Source: Streptococcus parasuis (lineage in GTDB: Bacteria > Bacillota > Bacilli > Lactobacillales > Streptococcaceae). Taken from it: a stretch of 64,000 nt of DNA. The DNA lies in NCBI RefSeq assembly GCF_021654455.1, contig NZ_AP024276.1:1674001-1738000 (forward strand). Reading direction: 5' to 3'. Both the position numbers and the translations under genes were made by a program. The stretch's first letter is position 1. Every line of letters begins with the position of its first letter. Below, piece after piece: positions 31,365 to 40,988 of the stretch. The notes under the pieces are model-generated. The model searched no databases. It saw only the letters and a list, made by a program, of their open reading frames with translations, and had not been told where the DNA came from.

Positions 31365-32927
31365 TTAGGCATCTTTACGACGAGATGTAAAGTAAACACC
31401 AGCAAGACCAACCATAGTAGCACCAAGAGCTACAAAGAGGATGATACCTGTACCACCAGTTGAAGGAAGGAATCCTTTAGGTGTGTTGACAATCTTCTCC
31501 AGTGCACCAGCAGTTGTTGTGTAAGAATTTGCTGTTACTTCAAACGGAGTATAAGCAACATCACCTGTTGGTAATGCATAGCCTTCTGGAGCTTTTGTTT
31601 CTTGAAGCTGATAAGTACCATATTCAAGACCTTTTACATCTACAATTCCATCTGTTTCAGTTGTGTATTTAGTTGCGTCTTCATAAGTATCAACCCATTG
31701 ACCACCTTCAGCAGTAGCTTTAAAGTATTTTGCAGTATCAGTAGTATCTTTACGAACAACGAACTCAGCACCTTTAAGTTTTTTGTTATTATTATTCACA
31801 TCAACTTTGACAAACTTGTAACCACCTGTTTTTACTGTTTCTTTATCTTTAGGTGTTTCTTTATCCCATTTGTTGACTCCAGTTTTTCCATCGTTACCAA
31901 AAATTGCATTCGCAGTATTGACGATACCAGTATCAATGTATTGCAAAGAGTTAATCTTCATTTGATAGTCAAATGAAATTTCTTTATTAGCAAGAGTTGC
32001 TAATTTTTCAATACCAGCTTCTGTCAAAGCTGTTGTTACAGTTGTTGTGCCTGCATCTGTCGCTACTGTGACCTTATAATCATCAACGTTAGTAAGAGTG
32101 TCACCACCAGCAACAGCTACTGAGAAATGTGCAGCGTCATTGATGAAGGTCAATTGGTCAGATTGGAAAGTATCCACAAATTGGAAAACATTATACAATT
32201 TTTTAGCTTGAACTTGACCCTCAACCTCAACCAATTTTGTTGCTGCGATATCCGCTGGAATTGTTGTTTTCAATTGATAGTTGATAGTTTGACCGATTGA
32301 GAAATCAGTTTGTTTCTTACTATTCTTTTGACTTGTAATTTCTTTGTCAAATGGAGTTTCTTTAGTAATATTTTTTGGATAAAGGTGGATATCTGTAAGA
32401 ACAGTATCATTTGTTCCTTGTTTGTAGATTGGAAGGCTTACTACCAAGTTATCTGCAATAGTTTTAACACCATCACTTGCTTGTTCTACAAAAAGGTATA
32501 CTGCATCGCGCGTACCAGATTTAGCATTTAAGCTAAAGGTTGCACTACCATCAGCGGCGGTAGTCTGAGTACCTACCACATCCTTACCTGATGGAGCAAC
32601 ACCTGCTTCACCTTTTACTGCAGCAACCGCATCACTAATAGCATCTGAAACAGTTTTCGTTGCGACAGATGCATCATAAGCTGCATAATATTCTTTTGTG
32701 ACATCATATGCTTTAAATGTGATGCCTGGTAGGAAATTAAAATTTTGTTTTAAAATTTCACCAGTGTTTGTAATTTCACCACCTGTATAGTCTTTTACTT
32801 TATGTAAGGTAATGTTCACTTTTGGAACAGTAGTCTCTCCTTCAGCCGATACGACTGGGGTAAATAAATTGCTAAAGATACCGACAAAAAGTGTCGCTAG
32901 TAAAGCAAAAACTTTAATCTTCTTCAT
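31365..32927 (-). CDS. Major (backbone) pilin with LPSTG anchor
   Basis: A 520-residue backbone pilin. The signal peptide ends at VVSA (about residue 28). A pilin motif LTDIHLYPKN supplies the linking lysine, CnaB-type isopeptide domains follow, the E-box is GTYQLQETKAPEGY, and the sorting signal is LPSTG at residues 487-491 with a hydrophobic helix and RRKDA tail. It lies between the fusion pilin and sortase C, with short gaps indicating one transcript. Confidence 0.93.
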   Translation of the reverse strand: MKKIKVFALLATLFVGIFSNLFTPVVSAEGETTVPKVNITLHKVKDYTGGEITNTGEILKQNFNFLPGITFKAYDVTKEYYAAYDASVATKTVSDAISDAVAAVKGEAGVAPSGKDVVGTQTTAADGSATFSLNAKSGTRDAVYLFVEQASDGVKTIADNLVVSLPIYKQGTNDTVLTDIHLYPKNITKETPFDKEITSQKNSKKQTDFSIGQTINYQLKTTIPADIAATKLVEVEGQVQAKKLYNVFQFVDTFQSDQLTFINDAAHFSVAVAGGDTLTNVDDYKVTVATDAGTTTVTTALTEAGIEKLATLANKEISFDYQMKINSLQYIDTGIVNTANAIFGNDGKTGVNKWDKETPKDKETVKTGGYKFVKVDVNNNNKKLKGAEFVVRKDTTDTAKYFKATAEGGQWVDTYEDATKYTTETDGIVDVKGLEYGTYQLQETKAPEGYALPTGDVAYTPFEVTANSYTTTAGALEKIVNTPKGFLPSTGGTGIILFVALGATMVGLAGVYFTSRRKDA

Positions 32928-32943
32928 TTTTATTCTCCTTGAA

Positions 32944-35900
32944 TTAGTTATCTTTTCTTCTCCTAATCATCACAAGTGATGAAGCCATTATCAACAATCC
33001 CACAAATGCGGTTGATGTTACAACGGTACCCGTTTCTGGCAATCGAATTTTCGGTTTTTTGACGTTAAATATCGATAAGACCGGACCTTGGGAATAAGTT
33101 GAAACCCCAACAGTAAATGTGGTTGGTTTGTCATTTAAGACATAACCAGAAGGTGCTCGTACCTCACTGACAAGATACTCGCCATATCTCAATCCTTTTA
33201 TCTCAAAGTAGCCATCATCATCCGAAGTTAAACGAACAACCCCAGATGCATTTGTAGCTACCTTTTCGAATTGATACTTTCCTTCCTTGTAGGTGAGGAC
33301 CGTATCGTCAGTAGGATTTTTGATAACAAAAGTTGCCATGGCTAAGGGATTTTGTTTCCCCTCAGCTGCACGTTTGATGAATCGAAAACCTCCTGTTCGG
33401 ACATTTTCTCTATCGACCAATGGGGTCAAATCTCCTGGATAAAGGGTTGCCGTATTGACCAAATCTTGGTCAATTGCAGCCTCATCCTTAATAACCATTT
33501 GATAGGTTACTTCAAGTTTTTTCCCACCAAAGTCTGCCAATTTGGCTACATCAAACACTACTCTAAATTGATTTTCTGACAGATTTACAGCTTTGATACT
33601 ATCTGACTGTTTTTCTCCGTCAATAAAAATCTCCAAACTATCAGAAATAAATCGCAAGCCCTGATCGTAGATATCTTCTATCTCATAGGACGATAAATTC
33701 GTCATGTCTTGCGGAATGATTGTTGATAAGCGATAGGATATCGGCTCACCAAAGCTATAACTAGACTGTTTCTCGTCAATTGTTTTATCAAAACTAAAGG
33801 TTCCGTGCGATTTTGGAAACAAAGATATGAGTGACTTTTCATTACCACTTTCATCCAATATAGGTAGAACAACCACCATATTTTCCATCTTCGTCACTGC
33901 TACAGGTGTAACCAATTCCCGTATGAGATAGACCGCGGGGCGCTGTTGACTGGTTTTCGAAACCGTGAAGCGAACCAAACCAGATTGATCCGTAGTTGCT
34001 ACAGCAAGCGATTGTCCATCAATCTTGTTGCTTTTACTAACTGCCTCCTGCGCCTCTTTCAGACTTAATTTCTGACGATCGACGAGTTCATAGAAGCTCT
34101 TGGTCACATCCACAACCTCAAGTTTAGCACCAGCAACTGGTACTCCAGACTTGTACTGCGTATCACTCGGCTGATAAACTAAACGATTTACTTCCAGTTG
34201 TACCTGCTCCTGTTCCTGAGCAGACACTACTTGCGTGCCCCCTGCCAAACCAGCCAGGCCAGAGGTCGCCACCAGAAGGATGACCAACCATTTGACGATA
34301 CGTTTTCTAGCTATGAAAAATAGCAGAGCTAAGATGGTCATCGTCAAGCCAATACCAACATAGCCTAAAATACCATTTCCACCAGTTATTGGTAGGATTG
34401 ATTTCCGCTTATTATAAACTTTTAAATTTCCTTTATAGATATTGCCATCCGCAGTTGAAAATTCAAATGGACTTGCATCGGTTTCAGTATCAGCCTTCGT
34501 ATAGGTGACTTTGAAACCTTTCAATTTATCGGTTGTGATGGTAAAGTAACCTTTTAATTGAATGAAACCATCTACTGTCTGACTTTCAACTAGATAATAG
34601 GTCTTATCTGCTTGAATCTGTTCCTTATTCAAAACAATTTTTCCGTCAGCATTTGTTGTTACGGTAGCTTCCGGGGTCAGAGTTGAAAAGTCAGTCCCAC
34701 CTGCACTATCATATAGCTTAAATTCCACACCTTGTAGCGGTTTTTGGAAGGTAGACGACAACTTTTCAAGCGTTAATTCAAAATCACGAGGGAGATTTGT
34801 CACACTTGTAGTATTAAAGATATAGTTATTTGTGTCTGAGTCTATTGCTAAAGTACTATTGTATGCCACCACAAATCCATTTTGGTTTGGATAATATGGT
34901 TGAGAAATTTGATACCCGTCAGGCGCGGTAACTTCCTTCCAACGATAGGTACCAGCCTTTAAATTTGAAATGGTGATTTTACCATCTACACCTGTGGTTT
35001 TGTAATCACCTACCGCCTTCCATTCTGAACCGTCTTGTTGTTCCAAGGAGAAGACTGCACCAGGCAATGCCGCCTTGGTATCGCTTGCTTTTTTCTCTAG
35101 ACTCACTTGATAGAGTCGTGAGTTGGTTTGAGTTGCTTGATACAGATACTTATTATCTGCTGACGTACTAAAGGATCCTTCCAACGTACCTGACGAATCA
35201 TATCCCTTAGGTACTTCCACTTCTTTCCATCTGAGATCTACACCACTTTCAATATAGCCGATACGAATATATCCATCTTCTTTAGCCTCTTCCACTATTT
35301 TGCCTTTTCTTACAAAATAGGATTTGCCCGTTTCAAATTGTTTTGCTTCGCTTTCAGTCGTTGTCCACTCAAAATCTGAATTATCTGATTTAGCTTTCAG
35401 GTATGACGTTACGCCATTCAGCACTTTAGAAATTGTGAACTTGACGCCATTCAACAATTCATCAGTGTCCTTATCTTTCTTGTGGAGTTCTATTTGACTG
35501 AGTTTTGTATTACTGACATTAAAATCAATTGATGATTCGTTGTCGCTTCCAATAATATATTTAAGTACAAATCCTTGTGAGGGCGTAATAGGGTAGTCAA
35601 TCTTATACCCCTCTGGAGCCTCAATTTCAACCCACCGATAGGTTCCTGCAAGTAACTGTGTAGCAGTTACCTTTCCATAAGTGGGTGATGTTTCCTCTAA
35701 ATCAGTAGTGACTCCTATTAGACCATTATCAACACCTGTTAAGACATAGTCCTGAGTTTCTGATCCAACTGCCTTTTGGAATACGACTGGTTGCCAAGTC
35801 TCTCCATTTTGAACTTGAAGTTGGAATTTAGCGTTTTTGACAAGATTACCGTCTTGATCCACTTTCCGAATCCCTGATTTATAATATGGAACAGGCAATT

Positions 35901-37188
35901 GAACCATCTGAACAGCTTGGTTATTCAATTGTCCTCCTGTCGAGCCAGAGAATCCCCAATAGACAGTGTTATTGAGATTTGAGATGCCAAATACTTTTTC
36001 AAGAGAATAATCACCTGTTCCTATTGGTACGTCATATGAGATTTTTCCTTTACCATCTTTTGATCTATCATCACTATACGCAATATTACGTGACCCCTCG
36101 TGTCCTTGTTTATAAATTGTATAGTTCAGATTACCTGTATTAGTATCAATATTAGGTGTCCATGTCACTTCCAACCGATGCCATAAACCATCTGCTAGGT
36201 TAGTATTTGGCCAGTTAGATATTTTCCAAGTATACGGATTAGTCTTTTCTGACACCTCCCCATTCCATCCTAGACTGAGTTTGATCTTGTGCTTATTTGT
36301 TGTTTTATCTGGCTCCACATTTCGGTTTGCTCGGTTATCTTTAAAATCATTTAAGATGTTAATTGCAATATGACCATACTGCGTATTATCATGATTTTCA
36401 TTGTAAATAATGGAGGTCAAGTCATTATCCGAGTGTTGTGAGGTATCGTTATCGTTATAAAAAGTATCAAACTCTAATGCAATACCATTCTCCACACCAC
36501 GCCAGAAGTCAACCATATTATTATCAGCACTAGTAACATTTGCACTGAAGTTTGAGCCATACACTCCTAGACCGTTCCCTAAGGCACCATAGGCATTAAT
36601 ACCTGTATTTCCTAAACTTCCCGACGCCAACTTATTACCAGCCAGCATATCAGCTGCAGTTTTCTTGTCATTATGCATCGTAAAGGTAATACCATCTGCG
36701 CCACCAAGTCCATTAAAGTTTTTGTTATATTGTGTTCTGTTTCCAAGATAAACATAAGCAACCATATGGAAGGGCTCATTGAGCTTAACTTTATTCTTTT
36801 CCAAGCTCCACATTACCCCAGATTGCCACCTAGCATCCCGTGTGATAACAGCTACAGATGTATCGTTTTTAGTAACGTAGGAACGATTTTTTGCTAACTT
36901 AGCAGTCTGTTCAGGAAACCAAGACTCTGAACCAGTATATATTAACTCTGGATAATGAAACATATCCGCCATATTTACCGTATTAGGAATCGCTGGAGGT
37001 TCTGGCAATGTCGTTGCTACATTATTGTAATCCTTAGTAGGCCACTCACGCAAGGTCTGATTAGGAAAATCATTAAACGGGTCGTATGCGAAAACCTCCA
37101 AAGGGCTACTCCCAAGAGCTACAAGAAGAATCATCAGCCCCGTCACTAATTTCTTTATTAATTTCAAAAGTCCATTTCTCCTTTTCAT
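32944..37188 (-). CDS. Fusion pilin: lectin-type tip adhesin joined in frame to a second complete pilin precursor
   Basis: A 1414-residue protein with two full precursor architectures. Half one: signal peptide (to about VFA, residue 34), an L-type lectin-like domain (DGITFTMHND, IALEFDTFYNDND, YWGFSGSTGG), CnaB/SpaA repeats with E-boxes such as YRWKEVTAPDGY, then an LPITG signal at 932-936 and a membrane helix ending ARKR (about 963). With no stop it runs into a second signal-peptide-like helix (WLVILLVATSGLAGLAGG) ending VVSA at 990, then a second pilin with LFPK motif, E-box EYLVSEVRAPSGY, and LPETG at 1383-1387. No in-frame ATG exists at the junction. The ATG at 37188 lacks a clear ribosome site. 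Confidence 0.9.
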   Translation of the reverse strand: MKRRNGLLKLIKKLVTGLMILLVALGSSPLEVFAYDPFNDFPNQTLREWPTKDYNNVATTLPEPPAIPNTVNMADMFHYPELIYTGSESWFPEQTAKLAKNRSYVTKNDTSVAVITRDARWQSGVMWSLEKNKVKLNEPFHMVAYVYLGNRTQYNKNFNGLGGADGITFTMHNDKKTAADMLAGNKLASGSLGNTGINAYGALGNGLGVYGSNFSANVTSADNNMVDFWRGVENGIALEFDTFYNDNDTSQHSDNDLTSIIYNENHDNTQYGHIAINILNDFKDNRANRNVEPDKTTNKHKIKLSLGWNGEVSEKTNPYTWKISNWPNTNLADGLWHRLEVTWTPNIDTNTGNLNYTIYKQGHEGSRNIAYSDDRSKDGKGKISYDVPIGTGDYSLEKVFGISNLNNTVYWGFSGSTGGQLNNQAVQMVQLPVPYYKSGIRKVDQDGNLVKNAKFQLQVQNGETWQPVVFQKAVGSETQDYVLTGVDNGLIGVTTDLEETSPTYGKVTATQLLAGTYRWVEIEAPEGYKIDYPITPSQGFVLKYIIGSDNESSIDFNVSNTKLSQIELHKKDKDTDELLNGVKFTISKVLNGVTSYLKAKSDNSDFEWTTTESEAKQFETGKSYFVRKGKIVEEAKEDGYIRIGYIESGVDLRWKEVEVPKGYDSSGTLEGSFSTSADNKYLYQATQTNSRLYQVSLEKKASDTKAALPGAVFSLEQQDGSEWKAVGDYKTTGVDGKITISNLKAGTYRWKEVTAPDGYQISQPYYPNQNGFVVAYNSTLAIDSDTNNYIFNTTSVTNLPRDFELTLEKLSSTFQKPLQGVEFKLYDSAGGTDFSTLTPEATVTTNADGKIVLNKEQIQADKTYYLVESQTVDGFIQLKGYFTITTDKLKGFKVTYTKADTETDASPFEFSTADGNIYKGNLKVYNKRKSILPITGGNGILGYVGIGLTMTILALLFFIARKRIVKWLVILLVATSGLAGLAGGTQVVSAQEQEQVQLEVNRLVYQPSDTQYKSGVPVAGAKLEVVDVTKSFYELVDRQKLSLKEAQEAVSKSNKIDGQSLAVATTDQSGLVRFTVSKTSQQRPAVYLIRELVTPVAVTKMENMVVVLPILDESGNEKSLISLFPKSHGTFSFDKTIDEKQSSYSFGEPISYRLSTIIPQDMTNLSSYEIEDIYDQGLRFISDSLEIFIDGEKQSDSIKAVNLSENQFRVVFDVAKLADFGGKKLEVTYQMVIKDEAAIDQDLVNTATLYPGDLTPLVDRENVRTGGFRFIKRAAEGKQNPLAMATFVIKNPTDDTVLTYKEGKYQFEKVATNASGVVRLTSDDDGYFEIKGLRYGEYLVSEVRAPSGYVLNDKPTTFTVGVSTYSQGPVLSIFNVKKPKIRLPETGTVVTSTAFVGLLIMASSLVMIRRRKDN

Positions 37189-37235
37189 GAATAAAGCAAG
37201 TTAGTATCCAATTGAAATCATTCTGCACACAATAT

Positions 37236-37247
37236 GCAAACGTTTGC
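37236..37247 (-). promoter_or_regulatory. Palindromic operator over the predicted pilus start site (cre-like)
   Basis: GCAAACGTTTGC is a perfect 12-bp palindrome covering the predicted +1 of the pilus promoter. It resembles LacI/CcpA-family sites (central CG). A related ACGTTTGC is at 37441-37448, within TGTATACGTTTGCA. The binding protein is unknown. Confidence 0.6.
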
Positions 37248-37250
37248 TTC

Positions 37251-37279
37251 ATTGTATCACGCCAAAAATAAAAAAGCAA
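37251..37279 (-). promoter_or_regulatory. Promoter of the pilus operon
   Basis: Minus strand: -35 TTGCTT (37274-37279), 17-bp spacer, -10 TACAAT (37251-37256) extended by TGA. It gives a leader of about 55 nt before the fusion pilin ATG. Confidence 0.75.
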
Positions 37280-37369
37280 ATCGCTAAAATATTATGGTTT
37301 TTCATAAATATGGTTTTTGCCTACATGTTTTCTTAGTGTTTTTCATTTATTTGCATTTATTTTCAAAAT

Positions 37370-37391
37370 AAATTGTTACCGGTAACAATTT
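37370..37391. promoter_or_regulatory. 22-bp perfect palindrome upstream of the pilus promoter
   Basis: The half-site AAATTGTTACC (37370-37380) is followed with no gap by its exact reverse complement. Its core TGTTACCGGTAACA resembles operators of LacI/GntR-type sugar regulators. It lies about 90 bp upstream of the -35 in the 363-nt gap between the DUF3165 and pilus genes; no regulator gene is adjacent. Confidence 0.55.
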
Positions 37392-37490
37392 TGCAAATTA
37401 CCCGTTTTCCGTGTCATTATTGACAAATAATATTATGTATACGTTTGCATAAAATTTGTAATAAGTAGTCTCATTAACTTTTTAAACATG

Positions 37491-37520
37491 CAAAAAACCA
37501 CCAGCAAATTAAGCTGGTGG
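37491..37520 (-). terminator. Terminator of the typA-DUF3165 transcript
   Basis: CCACCAGC (37498-37505) pairs with GCTGGTGG (37513-37520), 7-nt loop, TTTTTT tail on the minus strand. Confidence 0.9.
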
Positions 37521-37551
37521 CCGAAAGGAGGCATTCACGTTTTCATAAAAT

Positions 37552-37830
37552 TTAGTAGGTTTCTCTCTTCGTTCTTGATGAACGTTTGGTATTTGGTTTA
37601 TCTAAATGATGAATATCCCACATAGCCCAGAATGCAATCATGAGCATGATAATGGCAACCCAGACATGAGAAGAGAATTCTAAAACCTTTAAAAAAGCTA
37701 ATAAGAGGGCTATAAAAAGTGCTACCAAAACAAATACCGCAACCATGAGATTAATGGTTCCTCGAATATTGTTTGGTGCTGCAAAGATATAAAATAGCAC
37801 CAGCAACATGGCTAAGATTAGATAAAACAT
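37552..37830 (-). CDS. DUF3165 family small membrane protein
   Basis: A 92-residue protein with three hydrophobic segments (about 1-18, 26-50, 57-72) and a basic tail ending KRSSRTKRETY. I recognise it as the streptococcal DUF3165 protein that commonly follows typA. Function unknown. It lies 14 nt after typA and ends at a strong terminator, so the two share a transcript. Confidence 0.8.
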   Translation of the reverse strand: MFYLILAMLLVLFYIFAAPNNIRGTINLMVAVFVLVALFIALLLAFLKVLEFSSHVWVAIIMLMIAFWAMWDIHHLDKPNTKRSSRTKRETY

Positions 37831-37844
37831 GCCTCTCCTTTTTC

Positions 37845-39695
37845 TTATCCTTCTTCAGTCGCTAATTTTTTCTTTTTAGCAGCCTTATCACGCTCTGCCT
37901 TGTTCAAGACTTGCTTACGAAGACGAATGGATTCTGGTGTGACTTCCATGTACTCGTCATCATTCAAGAATTCAAGTGATTCTTCAAGAGTCAAGATACG
38001 TGGTGTCTTAATAACCGCTGTCTGGTCTTTCGTCGCTGAACGAACGTTGGTCATTTGTTTAGCAGTCGTGATATTCACAGTCAAATCATTTTCACGAGAG
38101 TTTTCACCGATGATCATTCCCTCGTATACTTCAGTACCTGGGTTGACAAAGATGGTACCACGTTCTTCGATACGCATGATAGAGTAAGTCGTTGCCTTAC
38201 CTTGGTCGATAGAGACAAGGGCGCCACGGTGACGACCACCAATTTCACCAGGAACAACTGGTAGATACTGATCGAAAGTATGGTTCATGATACCATAACC
38301 ACGAGTCATTGAAAGGAATTCTGTAGAATAACCAATCAAACCACGCGCAGGTACGAGGAAGACAAGACGAGTTTGGCCGTTACCAGTTGAAACCATATCC
38401 AACATATCACCCTTACGCTCAGAAAGGGATTGGATAACAGAACCTTGGTATTCTTCAGGAGTATCGATTTGCACGCGCTCAAATGGCTCCATTTTCACGC
38501 CGTCGATTTCTTTGATGATAACTTCTGGACGTGATACTTGAAGCTCATAGCCTTCACGACGCATGGTTTCAATCAAGATAGACAAGTGCAATTCACCACG
38601 ACCTGAAACAGTCCATTTATCTGGTGAATTTGTTGGGTCAACACGAAGAGATACGTCTGTCTGCAATTCAGCCAAGAGACGTTCTTCAATCTTACGTGAA
38701 GTTACCCATTTCCCTTCACGACCTGCAAATGGTGAGTTGTTCACCAAGAAAGTCATTTGAAGAGTAGGCTCATCGATACGAAGAACTGGAAGAGCTTCAA
38801 CAGCATCTGTCGGAGTCACAGTTTCACCAACGAAGATGTCTTCCATACCAGAAACGGCAATCAAGTCACCCGCTTTAGCTTCTTGGATTTCTTTACGCTC
38901 AAGCCCGAAGAAACCAAAGAGTTTTGTAACGCGGAAGTTTTTCGTTGTGCCATCTAGTTTAGAAAGTGTAACTTGGTCACCAACTTTAACAGTACCACGG
39001 AAGACACGACCGATACCGATACGACCTACGAATTCATTGTAGTCCAAAAGTGAAACTTGGAACTGCAATGGCTCATCTGAGTTGTCCACTGGAGCTGGGA
39101 TATGCTCAATGATTGTATCAAAGATCGGTGCCATTGTTTCTTCTTGGTCATCTGGATTGTCAGACAATGAAGAAGTACCATTAATCGCTGACGCATAGAC
39201 AACTGGGAATTCCAATTGATCGTCGTCTGCCCCAAGTTCGATGAAGAGTTCAAGCACTTCATCCACTACTTCTTCAGGTCGAGCAGATGGTTTGTCAATC
39301 TTATTCACAACCACGATAGGTGTCAAGTTTTGTTCCAATGCTTTTTTCAACACGAAACGAGTCTGTGGCATGGTTCCTTCATAAGCATCCACGACAAGGA
39401 CTACACCGTCAACCATTTTCATGATCCGCTCAACCTCACCACCAAAGTCCGCGTGTCCTGGTGTGTCCATGATGTTGATACGTGTACCGTTATATGCTAC
39501 GGCTGTATTTTTTGCAAGGATGGTGATACCACGCTCTTTCTCAATATCATTTGAGTCCATAGCACGCTCATCCAATTGCGTACGCTCATCCAATGTTTGG
39601 GATTGTTTTAATAGTTCATCAACGAGGGTTGTTTTTCCGTGGTCAACGTGGGCAATAATAGCAACGTTACGGATGTCTTCTCTAAGTTTTGTCAT
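37845..39695 (-). CDS. typA: Translational GTPase TypA/BipA
   Basis: A 616-residue elongation-factor-like GTPase. G1 is [10 protein letters not shown]2 lies in ERGITI, G3 is [15 protein letters not shown] and G4 is [15 protein letters not shown]-like domains and the BipA-specific C-terminal domain follow. It binds the ribosome at the A site and helps growth under stress or cold. Standard length; an extended -10 promoter lies upstream. Confidence 0.97.
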   Translation of the reverse strand: MTKLREDIRNVAIIAHVDHGKTTLVDELLKQSQTLDERTQLDERAMDSNDIEKERGITILAKNTAVAYNGTRINIMDTPGHADFGGEVERIMKMVDGVVLVVDAYEGTMPQTRFVLKKALEQNLTPIVVVNKIDKPSARPEEVVDEVLELFIELGADDDQLEFPVVYASAINGTSSLSDNPDDQEETMAPIFDTIIEHIPAPVDNSDEPLQFQVSLLDYNEFVGRIGIGRVFRGTVKVGDQVTLSKLDGTTKNFRVTKLFGFFGLERKEIQEAKAGDLIAVSGMEDIFVGETVTPTDAVEALPVLRIDEPTLQMTFLVNNSPFAGREGKWVTSRKIEERLLAELQTDVSLRVDPTNSPDKWTVSGRGELHLSILIETMRREGYELQVSRPEVIIKEIDGVKMEPFERVQIDTPEEYQGSVIQSLSERKGDMLDMVSTGNGQTRLVFLVPARGLIGYSTEFLSMTRGYGIMNHTFDQYLPVVPGEIGGRHRGALVSIDQGKATTYSIMRIEERGTIFVNPGTEVYEGMIIGENSRENDLTVNITTAKQMTNVRSATKDQTAVIKTPRILTLEESLEFLNDDEYMEVTPESIRLRKQVLNKAERDKAAKKKKLATEEG

Positions 39696-39728
39696 AATAT
39701 CCTCTGTATATTTTAATTTAACTAAAAA

Positions 39729-39737
39729 AGTATATCA
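39729..39737 (-). promoter_or_regulatory. Extended -10 promoter of typA
   Basis: Minus-strand TGATATACT (TATACT at 39729-39734), about 35 nt before the start codon. Confidence 0.55.
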
Positions 39738-39820
39738 TAGATTGGCGTAAAAATCACAGATAATCATGTTGTAAATGTTTTCAACAATGAATTGCAAGTA
39801 TTCAAAAAGAGAATGAAAAC

Positions 39821-39854
39821 AAAAAAGTTTGGAACTTCTAAAATAAGTCCAAAC
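39821..39854 (-). terminator. Terminator of asnA
   Basis: GTTTGGA (39827-39833) pairs with TCCAAAC (39848-39854) and the minus strand continues in TTTTTT, about 60 nt after the asnA stop. Confidence 0.75.
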
Positions 39855-39912
39855 ATTTTTATCATTTTCCTATCGCTGGCAAGGCCATTTTGCATGATTC
39901 TTTATCCTGTTA

Positions 39913-40905
39913 TTAAAGAATATTTTCAAAGGTGTCACGAACATCTTGTGGCCAAACGCTAGACTGCACTTCACCGATATGTTTCTTACGAAGCAAGAAC
40001 ATAGCCAGACGTGATTGACCGATCCCTCCACCAATTGTCAATGGGAACAAGCCATTCAAGAGTGCACGGTGCCAGTCATATTCTAAACGGTCCTCATCGC
40101 CTGTAATGGCAACTTGGCGTTTGAGTGCTTCTTCGTCAACACGAATCCCCATTGATGAGATTTCAAAAGCTGACCCAAGTACTTCGTTCCATACCAAAAT
40201 ATCTCCGTTAAGGCCTTTATAGCCTGCTTCAGATGGGCTTGTCCAGTCATCATAGTCAGGTGCACGGCCATCATGTGGTTTACCATCTGCCAATTCACCA
40301 CCGATACCGATTAGGAAGACCGCACCGTATTCCTTGGCAACCACATTTTCACGCTCTTTTGGTGTCAAGTCTGGGAAATTTTTCACCAAGTCTTCTGTGT
40401 GAATAAAGGTAATCTTCTTCGGTAAGACAGATTCGATATCGTAGCGTGCTTCAACTGCAAGCTCAGTCAATCGAATGGCCTTATAAATTTGTTCGACCGT
40501 TTCCTTCAAATAAGCCAAATTGCGACGGCCATCAGGGATGACCTTTTCCCAGTCCCACTGATCCACATACACCGAGTGAATCGGATCCAAGGAATCCTCA
40601 TCTGGACGCAAGGCTTTCATATGTACAAAAAGACCTTCTCCTTCGTGAAATCCAAAGCGAGCCAAGGTATGACGCTTCCATTTTGCAAGCGAATGAACCA
40701 CTTCATAAGTAGCATCTGGTATCAGCTTCACATTAACGGTAACGGCATTCTCCACACCGGACAAATTATCCTGCATACCATCCCCGACACGACTCAAGAT
40801 CGGTCCTTGCACTTCTACGATTTCTAACTTATCTTTTAAATACTGCGTAAATGTATTTTTGACAAAAGAAATCTCCTCTTGCTGATGAATGAAGCTTTTC
40901 TTCAT
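39913..40905 (-). CDS. asnA: Aspartate-ammonia ligase (asparagine synthetase A)
   Basis: A 330-residue ammonia-dependent AsnA of the class II synthetase fold: [16 protein letters not shown] start, [17 protein letters not shown], the [11 protein letters not shown] stretch and the C-terminal [23 protein letters not shown] motif. It makes asparagine from aspartate, ATP and ammonia. Standard length. Monocistronic, with promoter upstream and terminator downstream. Confidence 0.97.
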   Translation of the reverse strand: MKKSFIHQQEEISFVKNTFTQYLKDKLEIVEVQGPILSRVGDGMQDNLSGVENAVTVNVKLIPDATYEVVHSLAKWKRHTLARFGFHEGEGLFVHMKALRPDEDSLDPIHSVYVDQWDWEKVIPDGRRNLAYLKETVEQIYKAIRLTELAVEARYDIESVLPKKITFIHTEDLVKNFPDLTPKERENVVAKEYGAVFLIGIGGELADGKPHDGRAPDYDDWTSPSEAGYKGLNGDILVWNEVLGSAFEISSMGIRVDEEALKRQVAITGDEDRLEYDWHRALLNGLFPLTIGGGIGQSRLAMFLLRKKHIGEVQSSVWPQDVRDTFENIL

Positions 40906-40935
40906 ACCTACTCCTCCTTAAATTTTAATAGTCTT

Positions 40936-40963
40936 ATTATACCGCTTTTTTTGCAGATGTAAA
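40936..40963 (-). promoter_or_regulatory. Promoter of asnA
   Basis: Minus strand: -35 TTTACA (40958-40963), 16-bp spacer, -10 TATAAT (40936-40941). Confidence 0.7.
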
Positions 40964-40988
40964 GATTTTTATTAAATATTCTGATAAT

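Noticed and set aside
31602-31976. Cysteine/phenylalanine-rich plus-strand frame opposite the major pilin
   Set aside because: Composition is what antisense of lysine/threonine-rich pilin codons gives; no independent support.
37189-37551. A CRISPR array or tRNA in the AT-rich gap
   Set aside because: Repeated TTTGCA words are short and irregular and no cloverleaf forms; palindromes and promoter explain the visible structure.
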